Source: Candidatus Lachnoclostridium avicola (lineage in GTDB: Bacteria > Bacillota > Clostridia > Lachnospirales > Lachnospiraceae). Taken from it: a stretch of DNA of 64,000 nucleotides. The number at the start of each line of letters is the position of its first letter. Within the stretch, counting starts at the first letter, position 1. The notes under the pieces were generated by a model. The model was given only the letters and a program-made list of their open reading frames with translations. It was not told where the DNA came from and did no database searches. Of the stretch, positions 7,355-17,600 are shown piece by piece. The position numbers and the translations under genes are program-made. Location: positions 56,784-120,783 of the forward strand of contig DXFM01000036.1 of assembly GCA_019114465.1 (NCBI GenBank), written 5' to 3'.

Positions 7355-8737
7355 TTAATTCTGAGAATTTCCTGAATTCTGAGCGTTTCCGCTGTTCACC
7401 GCGTCATCTGCCGGCCGGAAATCCAGGGTGATCTGCACCTCTCTCTCCACATACTGGCCGTCTTCCAGTCTCTGAACTGTCAGAGTAATCGTATCTCCGC
7501 CTTCATAGTAGGTGAGCATCTGCTGGAGATCTTCCATGCTTCTCACGGTGGAGCCGTCAAACTTCGTGATAATGTCTTTCTCCTTCAGATCGGATTTGGA
7601 CGCCGCTCCGCCCTCGGTGATCTTGTATACATAGACGCCCTGAGGCATACCGAAAGTATTTGCATAAGCCTGGTCGATGGTCAGAGCCTGAATGCCCAGA
7701 TAGCCCTGGCGGTTCTCAGCCACTTCCGTTCTGGTTTTGACGTTCATCAGGTCATTGATAATATCCTTCACTGCGGAGATGGGAATGGCATAGCCCATGC
7801 CCTCAACGCTGGTGTCTGAGTACTTCGCGGAGTTGATTCCCACAACCTCGCCGTCCATATTTAACAGGGCACCGCCGCTGTTGCCGGGGTTAATGGCTGC
7901 ATCCGTCTGGATCAGATCTCTGGTAATGCCGTCCTCGCTGGTCTGCACTGCACGGTCCAGAGCGCTCACATATCCTACAGTTACGGACTGTCCATATCCC
8001 AGCGCGTTGCCGATGGCGATGACGCCCTGGCCCACTTTCAGGGAATCGGAATCGCCCATCACCGCGATGGCGATCTGACTCATGGTATCCGCCGGGATAT
8101 CTGCTAATTTGACGGCGATCACCGCCAGATCATTGTCCGCATCCGTTCCCTTGATGCTGGCATTCACCGACGTGTTGTCGATGAACACTACCGACAAGTC
8201 CTCGGAATTTTCCACCACGTGGTTGTTGGTGACGATGAGCAGCTCCGTGTCGTTCTGTCCAATGATGATGCCGGATCCGGCGCTGTCCGCTTCATACTGC
8301 TGAGGCCCGAAAAACCAGTTATTGCTCTCCACCACCATACGGTTGTTGATGGCCACCACCGAAGGCATAGCCTTCTCCACGATGGAGGACACATCCAGCG
8401 TGGCGGACATCTGGGTGCCGCTCGCCGCATCGCCGGAAGAACTGTCGGATCCGTCATCTGTTCCCCCTGCCGGAACAGTGGTCAGTTCCGTTCTCGTGGG
8501 GTTCTGCTGCTGGTTGAAGTAATCTGCCAGCATATTGACTCCCACCATGGTACTGCCGGAAACCGCTCCGAACAGCAGGGCCGCCGCTGTGAGAAGGGCC
8601 ACCTTCCTTGCCCCGCCTTTTTTCTTTTTCGGCTTCTTCGGCTCCTCCGGAATAAATCCATTGGGAACCATCTGTCCGCCGTTGTCTTCACTGCTGCTAT
8701 TATCATAAATGTTTGAGTTGTTGAAATCCTCGTACAT
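7355..8737 (-). CDS. HtrA/DegP-like membrane-anchored serine protease
   Basis: 460 aa. A short acidic cytoplasmic N-terminus (MYEDFNNSNIYDN) is followed by a basic stretch PKKPKKKKGG and one membrane anchor (about 44-65). A Ser/Asp-rich linker leads to a trypsin-like S1C domain and one C-terminal PDZ domain (about 345-440). The triad is visible: His in VTNNHVVEN (about 174), Asp in DADNDLAVI (about 203), Ser in NPGNSGGALL (about 286). Family role: extracytoplasmic degradation or chaperoning of misfolded proteins. The start at 8737 follows AAAGGAGACATAAAT. A GTG 18 nt upstream was rejected because the ribosome binding site lies inside those codons. Monocistronic, flanked by a terminator and a hairpin. 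Confidence 0.92.
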   Translation of the reverse strand: MYEDFNNSNIYDNSSSEDNGGQMVPNGFIPEEPKKPKKKKGGARKVALLTAAALLFGAVSGSTMVGVNMLADYFNQQQNPTRTELTTVPAGGTDDGSDSSSGDAASGTQMSATLDVSSIVEKAMPSVVAINNRMVVESNNWFFGPQQYEADSAGSGIIIGQNDTELLIVTNNHVVENSEDLSVVFIDNTSVNASIKGTDADNDLAVIAVKLADIPADTMSQIAIAVMGDSDSLKVGQGVIAIGNALGYGQSVTVGYVSALDRAVQTSEDGITRDLIQTDAAINPGNSGGALLNMDGEVVGINSAKYSDTSVEGMGYAIPISAVKDIINDLMNVKTRTEVAENRQGYLGIQALTIDQAYANTFGMPQGVYVYKITEGGAASKSDLKEKDIITKFDGSTVRSMEDLQQMLTYYEGGDTITLTVQRLEDGQYVEREVQITLDFRPADDAVNSGNAQNSGNSQN

Positions 8738-8843
8738 ATTTATGTCTCCTTTCACCCTTTGGCTATCTCTTTTTCATTTCATGGCTACAGTATACCGATG
8801 AATTGTGTCCGAATTGTGATAAAAGAGTCATAAAAATGTGAAC

Positions 8844-8859
8844 CTGAAAACATTTTCAG
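8844..8859 (-). terminator. Short hairpin after leuB
   Basis: CTGAAAA and TTTTCAG form a compact 7-bp stem immediately after the leuB stop codon, with a weak downstream ATTTTT on the minus strand. Probable end of the leu operon, but only a modest terminator. Confidence 0.4.
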
Positions 8860-9930
8860 TTAAAGGTATTTCAGCACCGCGTCTCCCATCTGGGAGCAGC
8901 TCACCAGCGTGCATCCTTCCGCCATCATATCAGCGGTGCGCAGCCCCTCATCCAGAGCCCGGTTCACCGCAGCCTCAATGGCTTCCGCCTCCTCATCCAG
9001 GTCAAAACTGTACTTCAGCATCATGGCGGCGGACAGAATGGTGCCGATGGGGTTGGCCTTGTCCTGTCCTGCAATATCGGGCGCAGAGCCGTGAATGGGC
9101 TCGTAAAGTCCCCGGCTTCCCTCTCCCAGGCTGGAGGAGGGGATCATGCCGATGGAACCGGTGATCATGCTGGCCTCGTCGGACAGGATATCGCCGAACA
9201 TATTCTCCGTCACGATCACGTCAAACTGGCTGGGATCCTTGGCGATCTGCATGGCCCCGTTGTCCACCAGCATATCCTCATACTCAATCTCCGGATATTC
9301 CTGAGCCAGACGGTGCATCACCTTTCTCCAGAGACGGCTGGTGTCCAGCACATTGGCCTTGTCGATGCTGGTCACCTTTTTTCTCCGCTTTGCCGCCGTC
9401 TCAAAGGCGATGCGGCCGATGCGCTCGATCTCGTGCTCGGAGTAGGTCATCACGTCCGTGGCCTTCAGCTCCCCGTCCGTCTCCTCCGTCCGGTGCTCGC
9501 CGAAATACACGCCGCCGATCAGCTCCCGGACCACGATGAAATCGATTCCCTTCTCCACGATCTCCGGCTTTAAGGGGCTGGCAGCCGCCAGCTGGGGCCA
9601 GAGCCTGGCCGGACGGTTGTTGGAGTAGAGTCCCATGCCGGAGCGAAGGGCCAAAAGCCCTTTCTCCGGACGCTTGTCCCCCGGCATGCCGTCCCATTTG
9701 GGGCCTCCCACAGCGCCTAAAAGGACGCTGTCGGAAGCCAGGCATTTCTCCAGCTCCGCCGCCGGGAGGGCCTCCCCCCACCGGTCAATGGCGACGCCGC
9801 CCATGTCCGCGTCCACATACCGGAAGGTGTGGCCGTATTTCTCCGCAACTTTATCCAGCACCCGCAGGGCCTGCCCGACGATCTCCGGGCCGATTCCGTC
9901 TCCCCGGATCACCGCAATCTGCTTTTCCAT
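8860..9930 (-). CDS. leuB: 3-isopropylmalate dehydrogenase
   Basis: Oxidative decarboxylation of 3-isopropylmalate to 2-oxoisocaproate with NAD. 356 aa, normal length. Starts MEKQIAVIRGDGIGPEIVGQ (NAD-enzyme GDGIGPE motif). GAVGGPKWD and LRSGMGLYSNNRPARLWP carry the substrate-binding arginines. DNGAMQIAKDPSQFDVIVTENMFGDILSDE appears in two conserved blocks (DNGAMQ, NMFGDILSDEAS), and GSAPDIAGQDKANPIGTILS completes the family. Last gene of leuACDB, 15 nt after leuD. Confidence 0.96.
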   Translation of the reverse strand: MEKQIAVIRGDGIGPEIVGQALRVLDKVAEKYGHTFRYVDADMGGVAIDRWGEALPAAELEKCLASDSVLLGAVGGPKWDGMPGDKRPEKGLLALRSGMGLYSNNRPARLWPQLAAASPLKPEIVEKGIDFIVVRELIGGVYFGEHRTEETDGELKATDVMTYSEHEIERIGRIAFETAAKRRKKVTSIDKANVLDTSRLWRKVMHRLAQEYPEIEYEDMLVDNGAMQIAKDPSQFDVIVTENMFGDILSDEASMITGSIGMIPSSSLGEGSRGLYEPIHGSAPDIAGQDKANPIGTILSAAMMLKYSFDLDEEAEAIEAAVNRALDEGLRTADMMAEGCTLVSCSQMGDAVLKYL

Positions 9931-9945
9931 TTTTCTGTCTCCTCC

Positions 9946-10428
9946 CTATTTCTCTATGCTCTTCATCAGGCCGCCTGCCTTTATAATGTTCTGGATAAAG
10001 GGCGGGAACGGCTGGGCCTTAAAGGTCTCTCCGGTGGTCTCGTCAGTGATGATTCCCGTGTCAAAATCCACCTTCACCTTGTCCCCCGCCTGGATGGCGG
10101 CGCTGGCCGCCGGACACTCCAGAATGGGAAGGCCGATGTTAATGGAGTTGCGGTAAAAGATCCTGGCAAAGCTGGCCGCGATGACGCAGGACACGCCCAC
10201 CGTCTTGATGGCCAGAGGCGCGTGCTCTCTGCTGGAGCCGCAGCCGAAGTTGGCGCCTCCCACGATAATGTCCCCCGGCTTCACTTTGTGGATGAACTCC
10301 GGGTCAATATCCTCCATGCAGTGAGCCGCCAGCTCCTGGGCGTTGGGGGTGTTTAAATAGCGGGCCGGGATGATCACGTCCGTATCCACATTGTCCGGGT
10401 ATTTATGTACAAATCCTGTTGCTTCCAT
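9946..10428 (-). CDS. leuD: 3-isopropylmalate dehydratase small subunit
   Basis: 160 aa swivel domain that pairs with LeuC to isomerise 2- to 3-isopropylmalate. Motifs seen: [16 protein letters not shown] near the N-terminus, [20 protein letters not shown] (about 51-70) and [17 protein letters not shown]. Size matches the short (archaeal/clostridial type) LeuD rather than the 200-aa proteobacterial form. Located between leuC and leuB with short gaps, so co-transcribed. Confidence 0.95.
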   Translation of the reverse strand: MEATGFVHKYPDNVDTDVIIPARYLNTPNAQELAAHCMEDIDPEFIHKVKPGDIIVGGANFGCGSSREHAPLAIKTVGVSCVIAASFARIFYRNSINIGLPILECPAASAAIQAGDKVKVDFDTGIITDETTGETFKAQPFPPFIQNIIKAGGLMKSIEK

Positions 10429-10462
10429 AATTTATTTTCCTGCCTTTCTCATGTTATATGGG

Positions 10463-11722
10463 TCAGATGGCCCGGGGATCAGTGATGTAGCCGGTGATGG
10501 CGCTGGCTGCCGCCGTAGCCGGGCTGGCCAGATACACCTCGCTCTTTACGTGGCCCATACGGCCCACAAAGTTCCGGTTGGTGGTGGAGACGCACCGCTC
10601 TCCCTCCGCCAGAATTCCCATATATCCGCCCAGGCAGGGACCGCAGGTGGGGGTGGACACCACGCAGCCGGCATCCACAAAATCTGTGGTCCAGCCTCTC
10701 ACCAGGCATTCCCGGTAAACGGCCATGGTAGCCGGAATGATGATGGCCCGCACGCCTTTGGCCACATGTTTTCCTTTCAAGATCTTCCAAGCCGCTTCCA
10801 TATCCTCCAGACGGCCGTTGGTGCAGCTTCCGATTACCACCTGGTCGATCTTGATCTCTTTTCCCTCAGAGGCCGGCTTCGTGTTCTCAGGCAGATGGGG
10901 CCAGGAAACGGTGGGCTCCAGCTGGTCCAGATCAATCTCTATGGTCTGCTCGTACTGGGCGTCCTCGTCCGCCTCGTAGACGGTCCAGGGTCTCTGACTC
11001 CGGCCGGTGAGATAGGCGATGGTGGTCTCATCCACCGGGAAGATGCCGTTTTTCGCCCCCGCCTCAATGGCCATATTGCAGACGCTTAAGCGGTCGTCCA
11101 TGGACAGGGAAGCCACTCCCGGGCCGGTAAACTCCATACTCTTGTAGAGGGCGCCGTCCACCCCGATCTTTCCGATAATGTGCAGGATCAGGTCCTTGCC
11201 GCTCACCTCAGGCTGAAGCTTTCCCTTCAGCACAATGCGGATGGCCGACGGCACTTTGAACCAACACTCTCCCGTGGCCATTCCCGCGGCCATGTCCGTG
11301 CTTCCCACGCCGGTGGAAAATGCTCCCAGAGCCCCGTAGGTGCAGGTGTGACTGTCCGCGCCGATGACACAGTCCCCGGCGGTGACGATTCCTTTTTCCG
11401 GAAGAAGGGCGTGCTCAATGCCCATCTCCCCCACGTCAAAGAAATTGACGATTCCGTACTCATTCGCGAAATCCCGGCACTGTTTGGACTGCTCCGCCGC
11501 CTTGATGTCCTTGTTGGGCACAAAGTGGTCCAGCACAATGTTGATCCGGGTCTTGTCAAACACCTTGTGAAACCCTGCCTTCTTAAACTCATTGATGGCC
11601 ACCGGAGTGGTAATATCGTTTCCCAGCACCTCGTCCAGGCGGGCGTTGATCAGCTGCCCGGCCTCCACACTCTCCAGCCCCGCGTGGGCTGCCAGAATTT
11701 TCTGCGTCATTGTCATTCCCAT
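10463..11722 (-). CDS. leuC: 3-isopropylmalate dehydratase large subunit
   Basis: 419 aa aconitase-superfamily subunit carrying the 4Fe-4S cluster. Motifs: [20 protein letters not shown] (cluster Cys), [13 protein letters not shown] and [13 protein letters not shown] (the other two Cys ligands), [10 protein letters not shown] near the C-terminus. The length fits the homoaconitase/LeuC short class that partners a 160-aa LeuD. Three closely spaced in-frame ATGs (11722, 11716, 11710) exist; I keep the first, behind GAGGGGAC. Second gene of the leu operon. Confidence 0.95.
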   Translation of the reverse strand: MGMTMTQKILAAHAGLESVEAGQLINARLDEVLGNDITTPVAINEFKKAGFHKVFDKTRINIVLDHFVPNKDIKAAEQSKQCRDFANEYGIVNFFDVGEMGIEHALLPEKGIVTAGDCVIGADSHTCTYGALGAFSTGVGSTDMAAGMATGECWFKVPSAIRIVLKGKLQPEVSGKDLILHIIGKIGVDGALYKSMEFTGPGVASLSMDDRLSVCNMAIEAGAKNGIFPVDETTIAYLTGRSQRPWTVYEADEDAQYEQTIEIDLDQLEPTVSWPHLPENTKPASEGKEIKIDQVVIGSCTNGRLEDMEAAWKILKGKHVAKGVRAIIIPATMAVYRECLVRGWTTDFVDAGCVVSTPTCGPCLGGYMGILAEGERCVSTTNRNFVGRMGHVKSEVYLASPATAAASAITGYITDPRAI

Positions 11723-11748
11723 AGTATTTTCTGTCCCCTCTGTCCTTT

Positions 11749-13404
11749 TTATTTATTGTTGACCGCGCTGATCATGGCCTTGATGCCGGCGCGGATAATA
11801 TCGGTGTCGGTGCCTGCTCCCCAGGTCACAGTTCCGTCGCCCCACTGCAGTCCCACGTAAGAGGCCGCCTCACTGGTGGAGCCGTGCTCCAGGCTGTGCT
11901 CGGAGTAGGTCATAATGGTGAAATCCCATCCGGTGGCGGTCTTTACCGCGTTGCACACCGCGTCCAGACGTCCGTTTCCTTTGGCGGAAACCTCTATCTG
12001 GGAACCGTCCGCTGTCTGAACCGTCACTGTGGCAGTGATCGCGCCGTTCTGTACAAAATGCAGGTTCTTCACATCCACCGGCTCTCTCTTGTTGAGATAG
12101 GTGGTGCGGAATACCTCCAGTACCTCCTCCGGCTGAAGCTCCTTGTGGGCGTGGTCGGAAACGGATTTGACCGTATATCCAAAGTGCTCCCGCATCTTCG
12201 GCGGAAGGACAAAGCCGTATTTCTGCTCCAGCAGGAAGCCGATTCCTCCCTTGCCGCTCTGGCTGTTGATACGGATCACATCGCCGTCGTAGGTGCGGCC
12301 GATGTCCGTGGGATCGATGGGAATGTAAGGCACATTCCACTGATGGAGGCCGTGTTCCTTTCTCCAGGTCATGCCCTTGGCGATGGCATCCTGATGGCTT
12401 CCGCTGAAAGCCGCGTACACCAGAGCTCCCGCGTAAGGAGTTCTCTCATACACGTGCATTCTGGTCACTCTCTCGTATACTTCCACGATGGCGGGCATAT
12501 CGCTGAAATCCAGATGGGGATCCACACCATGGGTGTAAAGGTTCAGCGCCAGGGTGATCAGATCCACATTGCCTGTTCTCTCTCCGTTTCCGAACAGGGT
12601 GCCCTCCACCCGGTCGGCGCCGGCCAGGACTGCCAGCTCCGTATCCGCCACGCCGCAGCCCCGGTCATTGTGGGGATGGACGCTTAAAATCACGCTGTCC
12701 CGACGGTTTAAATTGTCGCTCATGTACTCGATCTGGTTGGCGTAAATATGGCTCATGCTCATGGAGACCGTCACCGGAAGGTTGATGATCATGGGCTTTT
12801 CCGGGGTGGGTTCCATGATGTCGATCACCTCGTTGCACACCTCCAGGGCGTATTCCGGCTCCGTTCCCGTAAAACTCTCCGGGCTGTACTCAAACCGGAA
12901 GTTGCCGGGATACTCGGCGGCCAGCTGTTTTACCAGCTTTGCCCCGTCTGTGGCGATCTTCTTGATCTCATCTTTGCTCTTTTTAAACACCTGCTCCCTC
13001 TGGGCCACGCTGGTGGAGTTGTAGAAATGGATCACCGCGCTGGGCGCTCCCTGCACTGCCTCAAAGGTCCTGCGGATAATGTGGTCCCGGCACTGGGTCA
13101 GCACCTGAACGGTCACGTCCTCCGGTATCATGTCCTTCTCGATCAGGGTTCTCAGAAACTCGTATTCCGTCTCGCTGGCGGCGGGGAATCCCACCTCAAT
13201 CTCCTTAAAGCCGATCTTTACCAGCATCTTGAAAAATTCCAGCTTCTCCTCCAGGCTCATGGGAACTACCAGACTCTGGTTGCCGTCCCGCAGATCCACG
13301 CTGCACCAGGCGGGCGCCTTCTCAATATGGTCTTTTTTCACCCAGCGATACTCATTCTTCGGCGGGTTGTAGTAGCCAATCTGATACTTTGTCACATCCA
13401 TCAT
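11749..13404 (-). CDS. leuA: 2-isopropylmalate synthase (LeuA type 2)
   Basis: Condenses acetyl-CoA with 2-oxoisovalerate, the committed step of leucine synthesis. 551 aa. [17 protein letters not shown] (about 34-50) holds the DRE-TIM substrate and metal residues (here DLRDGNQ). [11 protein letters not shown] and [11 protein letters not shown] follow, and a C-terminal LeuA dimer regulatory domain starts near 430. Length and the DLRDGNQ variant place it in the longer actinobacterial/clostridial LeuA2 group. The start has AAGGAGG 9 nt upstream. Preceded by a T-box leader, so expression should respond to uncharged tRNA-Leu; leucine feedback via the C-terminal domain is expected from the family. 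Confidence 0.95.
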   Translation of the reverse strand: MMDVTKYQIGYYNPPKNEYRWVKKDHIEKAPAWCSVDLRDGNQSLVVPMSLEEKLEFFKMLVKIGFKEIEVGFPAASETEYEFLRTLIEKDMIPEDVTVQVLTQCRDHIIRRTFEAVQGAPSAVIHFYNSTSVAQREQVFKKSKDEIKKIATDGAKLVKQLAAEYPGNFRFEYSPESFTGTEPEYALEVCNEVIDIMEPTPEKPMIINLPVTVSMSMSHIYANQIEYMSDNLNRRDSVILSVHPHNDRGCGVADTELAVLAGADRVEGTLFGNGERTGNVDLITLALNLYTHGVDPHLDFSDMPAIVEVYERVTRMHVYERTPYAGALVYAAFSGSHQDAIAKGMTWRKEHGLHQWNVPYIPIDPTDIGRTYDGDVIRINSQSGKGGIGFLLEQKYGFVLPPKMREHFGYTVKSVSDHAHKELQPEEVLEVFRTTYLNKREPVDVKNLHFVQNGAITATVTVQTADGSQIEVSAKGNGRLDAVCNAVKTATGWDFTIMTYSEHSLEHGSTSEAASYVGLQWGDGTVTWGAGTDTDIIRAGIKAMISAVNNK

Positions 13405-13468
13405 GTCATTTTTCCTCCTTAAATGAAAACTGATATGGGGCCTTCAGAGGACGGGAACCTGTGCATGC

Positions 13469-13783
13469 AAAAAGGCTCCCGTCCCTCAAGGGTGTTGCCC
13501 CTTGAGAGACGAGAGCCCTATCCTTTCAAAGCTCCCGCGGTACCACTCTCATTGCTGTGTGACAGCCGCTCTGTACGGTCAGTAATCAAACGAACCGCTT
13601 CCCGGATAACGGTGGGATTCCGCTCTAACCTACTGTCCCCGCCTCCTCATGGAAGGCACTGAGAGTTCAGCCGAGTGCTCAGGGGCCAGTATACATATCT
13701 GACATCTCTGCCTCGCACCGCCCGGCAGCTCTCTGTACACGTCCTGGATAGGCTTTTTCCCCGTCATCGCGTATAATCAATTT
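13469..13783 (-). ncRNA. T-box leader of the leu operon
   Basis: The minus strand contains the T-box core AGAGTGGTACCGCGG (13549-13535). It is followed by a strong terminator (13516-13469) in which GGCTCTCGTCTCTCAAGGGG pairs with CCCTTGAGGGACGGGAGCC before TTTTT. About 230 nt of stem I-III sequence lies between the promoter and the core. Known mechanism: uncharged tRNA stabilises the antiterminator. The downstream genes imply tRNA-Leu; CTC triplets are present in the stem I region, but I could not place the specifier by eye. This leader fills most of the 13405-13846 gap. Confidence 0.95.
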
Positions 13784-13789
13784 TCCAAA

Positions 13790-13818
13790 ATTCTAACTCA
13801 CATTGTGCACTTTGTCAA
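13790..13818 (-). promoter_or_regulatory. Sigma-A promoter of the leu operon
   Basis: On the minus strand TTGACA (13818-13813), 17 bp spacer, TAGAAT (13795-13790). Start of transcription near 13783 would begin the T-box leader. Confidence 0.75.
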
Positions 13819-13846
13819 GCTGTTTTTTCTTCCGGCGCTCCTCCCA

Positions 13847-16117
13847 CTATGACAGGGGAGCGATAGGCGCCTGGGCAGAAGTCTCCGGAACCGCCGCCGA
13901 TGTGGGCGGCAGGATCACTCCGTCCCCGGTGGAAGCGGGGGAATCCGCCGGATTCCGCAGCTCTCCCCCCGGACCGTTCCAGTCAATTGTGGTCTCCTCC
14001 GGAGCCGGTCTGGTGGGAGAATTGACAATGGGTGCCCGGGAGTTCTCCGCCTCTGTGGAAGTCTCCGCCGCGGAGCTGCCGGAGGTGGGCCTGGTAGTTC
14101 CGGAACCGGTGGTCTCAGAGCCGGAGCTCTCCGTCTGGCCGGGGTGGGTCTGACTGCTTCCCGTCTGGCCTGTGGTGCCGCCCGTTCCCGAAGTGGGCCT
14201 GGTGCTGCTGCTCTCTCCTGGGATAATCATACCGAACTCATCCGTCTCGTAAGTTCCGGATCCGCTCTCCTTTGTCTCCACCGGCCTGCCGTTCTCATCC
14301 GTCTCTGCCTCGCTGGTCCGGATGGGATCGCCGTTCTCGTCCGTCTCAGCCTCAGTGGTCTCAATGGGCTCGCCGTTCTCGTCCGTTTCCAGAACCTGAC
14401 TGGTCTCCTCCTCCGTGGCCGCCGCGGTGGTGGGCCGGTATGCCGCTCCGCCGCTGGTGTCCGCATGGTAGACAAACTCTCCCTCTTTGGACAGTCCCGT
14501 ATCGGAGATGATCTTGGCGCTGATGGCCTTTACCTGATCCGTGGTCTCGTAGTCCTCGTCATCAAACAGGAAGTTGTGGAGCTCCTTTACATTGCTCTCC
14601 AGGGTGGTGGGAATGACGCAGGCTCCCTTTCTGCCCATATTGGCGTCTCCTCTGGCAAAGGGGAAGCCGCCGGTCTCTCCAATGTGGTACTTGCTGATAT
14701 TCTGAGCCATCTCCACCAGATCCATGGTGTCGATGTTGGTGGAAACCAGGGGCGCGACGGTCACAATAATATTGTTGAGCACGGAGAAATCTGCTTTTTT
14801 CGCCTTCTCAAAAGCGGCCTGAATCACCTTTCTCTGCCGTTCCGTTCTGGCAAAGTCTGTATCCATGAGGCGGAGACGGCCGTAGGCCACCGCCTGGACG
14901 CCGTCCAGATGGTTCATTCCTGCGCTCTTTAACTGGGTGGTGGGAATTCCCGTCACCTTCTGGGTCTCCGTGATGAAGGAGTTGATGTAGGAGAACTCCG
15001 CCTTGCTGATCTCCATGTCGATCCCGCCCAGGATGTTGATGGCCTCCGCCACCGCCTTCCAGTTGAAGGTCACATACTCCTGAATATCCAGATCCAGGTT
15101 CTTGTTCAGAGCCTTTACCGCCTGGCTGGCTCCTCCCAGAAAATATGCCTGGTTGATCTTGTTGTAGCTGCTTTTATCGTCAATGTTTAAATAGGAGTCG
15201 CGGAATACGGAGACAATGCGGATCTCTCCCGTGTCCCGGTTGATGTTGAAAATCATATTCACATCCGCGTTGGCGCCTTTTCCCGTGTTGGTTCCCCGGC
15301 TGTCCACACCAAAGACCGCCACCGTCCAGTAGCCCTGCATCTTCTCCAAGGTCTCGTCCGCCAGCTCCTCATTCTTCACGCTCTGGACGCTGAAAGTCTC
15401 GTCCCTCTGCACCAGGGACCATCTTCTGGCCACAAAAGCATAGCAGAAAATAAATACCAGGGCGAAGCATTCCGCCACGATAAACTTGATGATCCGCTTT
15501 CTGCGCTTCTCCTGGGGAGTCAGGGTTTTCTTCTGGTAGCTGCGCCTCCTGCCGGAACCATCCCGGCCGGATCCGCCGCCATTGCCGTCGCTGCCTCCGT
15601 TTCCGGATCCGCCGCCGCTGCCGTTTCCGCCTCTGAAACCGCCGCCGGAACCGCTCCCGCCGGAGACTGTCCCCGGCGCCGTTCTCTGGCTGACATCATT
15701 TCCCGCCGCTCTGGATCCCGCGCTGTTCCTGGATCCCGACGGGGTGACTCCCATGGTTCCCGCTCCGGCGGAAGACCGGCTGTCTCCCTGCCCGGCGCTC
15801 TGAGACGCCGGCCGGGAGCCGTTTGCCCGGCTGGCCAGCTCGTTCCACAGCTGCAGCCCGTCATCCTCCCGGCTCCGGCCAATGCCTGCGTGGCGCCGGC
15901 CTGCGTCCGGAGGCGTCGCCCGTCCTGTGGATGACCGGGACACTCCCGCCGTCTGGCGGACAGGCACGGCCGCCCTTCCCGCGGCTGCCTCTCTCACTGC
16001 GCTGTTTTGGAACTCAGCTGCACTTCGGCGAACCGTCTGACTGTCCACAGACGACGGCCGCCTTCTGCTCTGCCTGGCTCTGGAACGCCCGGCCTCATAC
16101 TCATATTCTTGGCTCAT
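13847..16117 (-). CDS. LytR-CpsA-Psr (LCP) family protein with long low-complexity tails
   Basis: 756 aa, about twice the usual LCP length. Residues 1-195 are Ser/Arg/Gly-rich cytoplasmic low complexity. A basic patch (QEKRRKRIIKF) and one TM helix lie at about 210-232. The LCP catalytic domain spans about 258-480, with FGVDSRGTN, VSVFRDSYL, KINQAYFLGG, LGGIDMEIS and YGRLRLMDTDFARTERQR, including the Arg/Asp residues that bind polyprenyl pyrophosphate. The tail (560-756) is Thr/Glu/Ser-rich with a 14-residue repeat. Family role: transfers lipid-linked glycopolymers to peptidoglycan at the outer membrane face. It sits upstream of the leu promoter and 45 nt after the sugar transferase, fitting attachment of the polysaccharide made by the neighbouring genes. 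Confidence 0.9.
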   Translation of the reverse strand: MSQEYEYEAGRSRARQSRRRPSSVDSQTVRRSAAEFQNSAVREAAAGRAAVPVRQTAGVSRSSTGRATPPDAGRRHAGIGRSREDDGLQLWNELASRANGSRPASQSAGQGDSRSSAGAGTMGVTPSGSRNSAGSRAAGNDVSQRTAPGTVSGGSGSGGGFRGGNGSGGGSGNGGSDGNGGGSGRDGSGRRRSYQKKTLTPQEKRRKRIIKFIVAECFALVFIFCYAFVARRWSLVQRDETFSVQSVKNEELADETLEKMQGYWTVAVFGVDSRGTNTGKGANADVNMIFNINRDTGEIRIVSVFRDSYLNIDDKSSYNKINQAYFLGGASQAVKALNKNLDLDIQEYVTFNWKAVAEAINILGGIDMEISKAEFSYINSFITETQKVTGIPTTQLKSAGMNHLDGVQAVAYGRLRLMDTDFARTERQRKVIQAAFEKAKKADFSVLNNIIVTVAPLVSTNIDTMDLVEMAQNISKYHIGETGGFPFARGDANMGRKGACVIPTTLESNVKELHNFLFDDEDYETTDQVKAISAKIISDTGLSKEGEFVYHADTSGGAAYRPTTAAATEEETSQVLETDENGEPIETTEAETDENGDPIRTSEAETDENGRPVETKESGSGTYETDEFGMIIPGESSSTRPTSGTGGTTGQTGSSQTHPGQTESSGSETTGSGTTRPTSGSSAAETSTEAENSRAPIVNSPTRPAPEETTIDWNGPGGELRNPADSPASTGDGVILPPTSAAVPETSAQAPIAPLS
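14289..14396. repeat. 42-bp tandem repeat in the LCP gene tail
   Basis: CCGTTCTC(A/G)TCCGT recurs at 14289, 14331 and 14373, an exact 42-bp period. It encodes ETDENG-x-PI-x-T-x-EA units of 14 residues. Roughly two and a half copies are seen. Such in-frame repeats can vary in number between strains. Confidence 0.8.
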
Positions 16118-16162
16118 GTTCTACCTCTTCCTGCACACTGCGCCTTGTAGGCGTTTACATTT

Positions 16163-17575
16163 CTAGTAAGCATTTTTATTGATAAATCCCTTGAATATGG
16201 TGAGAAATAAAATCTTGAAATCCAGTCCAAGGGTCCAGTTTTCGATGTAATAGAGATCGCACTCGATCCGTTTGGTGATGGAGGTGTCCCCCCGGTATCC
16301 ATTGACCTGGGCCCAGCCCGTCAGTCCCGGCCGCACCTGGTGCTTCACCATATAGCGGGGAATTTCCTCCTTGAACTTTTCCACGAAAAACGGCCGTTCC
16401 GGCCTGGGTCCCACAAGGCTCATGTCTCCTTTGAGCACGTTGAAGAACTGGGGCATCTCGTCAATGCTGGTCTTACGGATAAAACGGCCCACCGGAGTCA
16501 CCCGGGGATCGTGGGGCGTCGTCCATTTGCTCTTCTCATCAGAGGGCGCCTGCACTTCCATGGAACGGAACTTGTACATCTTAAAGGGCCGGTTGTGAAG
16601 CCCCACCCGTTCCTGGCAGAATATGACAGGTCCCGGGGATGTAACCTTCACCAGAATGGCCGTCACCAGCATCACCGGCGAAAACAGAATAATGGCCACA
16701 ATGGCGCCGAAAATGTCCACCGTGCGCTTCATGAACTTGTTCAGCCCGTTGGTCAGGGGCACATGGCGGATATGAATCACCGGCAGACCCAGAAGATCTT
16801 CCATGTAGGGCCTGGTGGGAATAATGTTATTATAGTCAGGGATAAATTTCGTATGCACGCCGGACTTCTCGCAGACGGCCACAATCGCCCCCAGATTGCT
16901 GAACTGGTCGATGCTTAAGGTAATGGCGATCTCATCCAGCACATTCATGTCCAGAATGGACTGCAGGTCCTGGATCTTGCCCAGCACCCGTATCCCCTTG
17001 TATTCCTCCCCGAGAGCTTTCTGATCATCCAGAATTCCGGCGATGTGGTATCCCCACTCCGGATTCTGCTTGACCCGGTCAATGTACCCTTCCGCTGCCC
17101 GGCTGTAGCCCACCAGAAGGATGTGCTTTAAATTATAGCCCCGGGCCCTCATGGAGCGGAGCACCATGCGGATCAGGTTCCGCTCCACCGTCTCCAGCAC
17201 AATGTTGATCACAAAGAAATACAGGACCATAGGCCTGGAGAAGTTGTACCAGAACGGGTTCTTGCTGATCAGATACAGCACCAGGGTAAACATCAGAAGG
17301 CCGATGGCATTGGCCTTGCAGATATTGGCAAACTCCAGCCGCCTTCCCTGAACCCGCTTCGGCGTGTACAGCTGGAACACCGCGTACAGGAGCAGATAGA
17401 CCGGTATGACGATCAGCAGGGCCATCAGATAAAACTCTGACCGCAGGGGATCGCCCCTGGTGGGAACGAATCCGTTTATCATCAGTAACCAGGCCAGCCC
17501 GTAGGAAATGATAATTACGATGGCATCCAGAATCACCTGGAACTGGTTAAATTCCTGCTGATGATCTTTTATCAT
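16163..17575 (-). CDS. Undecaprenyl-phosphate sugar phosphotransferase (initiating sugar transferase)
   Basis: 470 aa polyisoprenyl-phosphate hexose-1-phosphate transferase of the WbaP/CpsE type. Four to five N-terminal TM helices (about 13-120) are followed by a Rossmann-like CoA-binding domain (about 140-260, HILLVGYSRAAEGYI). The C-terminal bacterial sugar transferase domain has KRTVDIFGAIVAIILFSPVM, GPVIFCQERVGLHNRPF, KFRSM, RKTSIDEMPQFFNVLKGDMS in consecutive blocks, and LVGPRPERP and RPGLTGWAQVNGYRG. It starts polysaccharide assembly by loading the first sugar phosphate onto undecaprenyl phosphate at the membrane. It has its own promoter at 17601-17629 and precedes the LCP ligase, making a natural start-finish pair. 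Confidence 0.93.
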   Translation of the reverse strand: MIKDHQQEFNQFQVILDAIVIIISYGLAWLLMINGFVPTRGDPLRSEFYLMALLIVIPVYLLLYAVFQLYTPKRVQGRRLEFANICKANAIGLLMFTLVLYLISKNPFWYNFSRPMVLYFFVINIVLETVERNLIRMVLRSMRARGYNLKHILLVGYSRAAEGYIDRVKQNPEWGYHIAGILDDQKALGEEYKGIRVLGKIQDLQSILDMNVLDEIAITLSIDQFSNLGAIVAVCEKSGVHTKFIPDYNNIIPTRPYMEDLLGLPVIHIRHVPLTNGLNKFMKRTVDIFGAIVAIILFSPVMLVTAILVKVTSPGPVIFCQERVGLHNRPFKMYKFRSMEVQAPSDEKSKWTTPHDPRVTPVGRFIRKTSIDEMPQFFNVLKGDMSLVGPRPERPFFVEKFKEEIPRYMVKHQVRPGLTGWAQVNGYRGDTSITKRIECDLYYIENWTLGLDFKILFLTIFKGFINKNAY

Positions 17576-17600
17576 TGCTAATCACCTCAATATCTTACTT

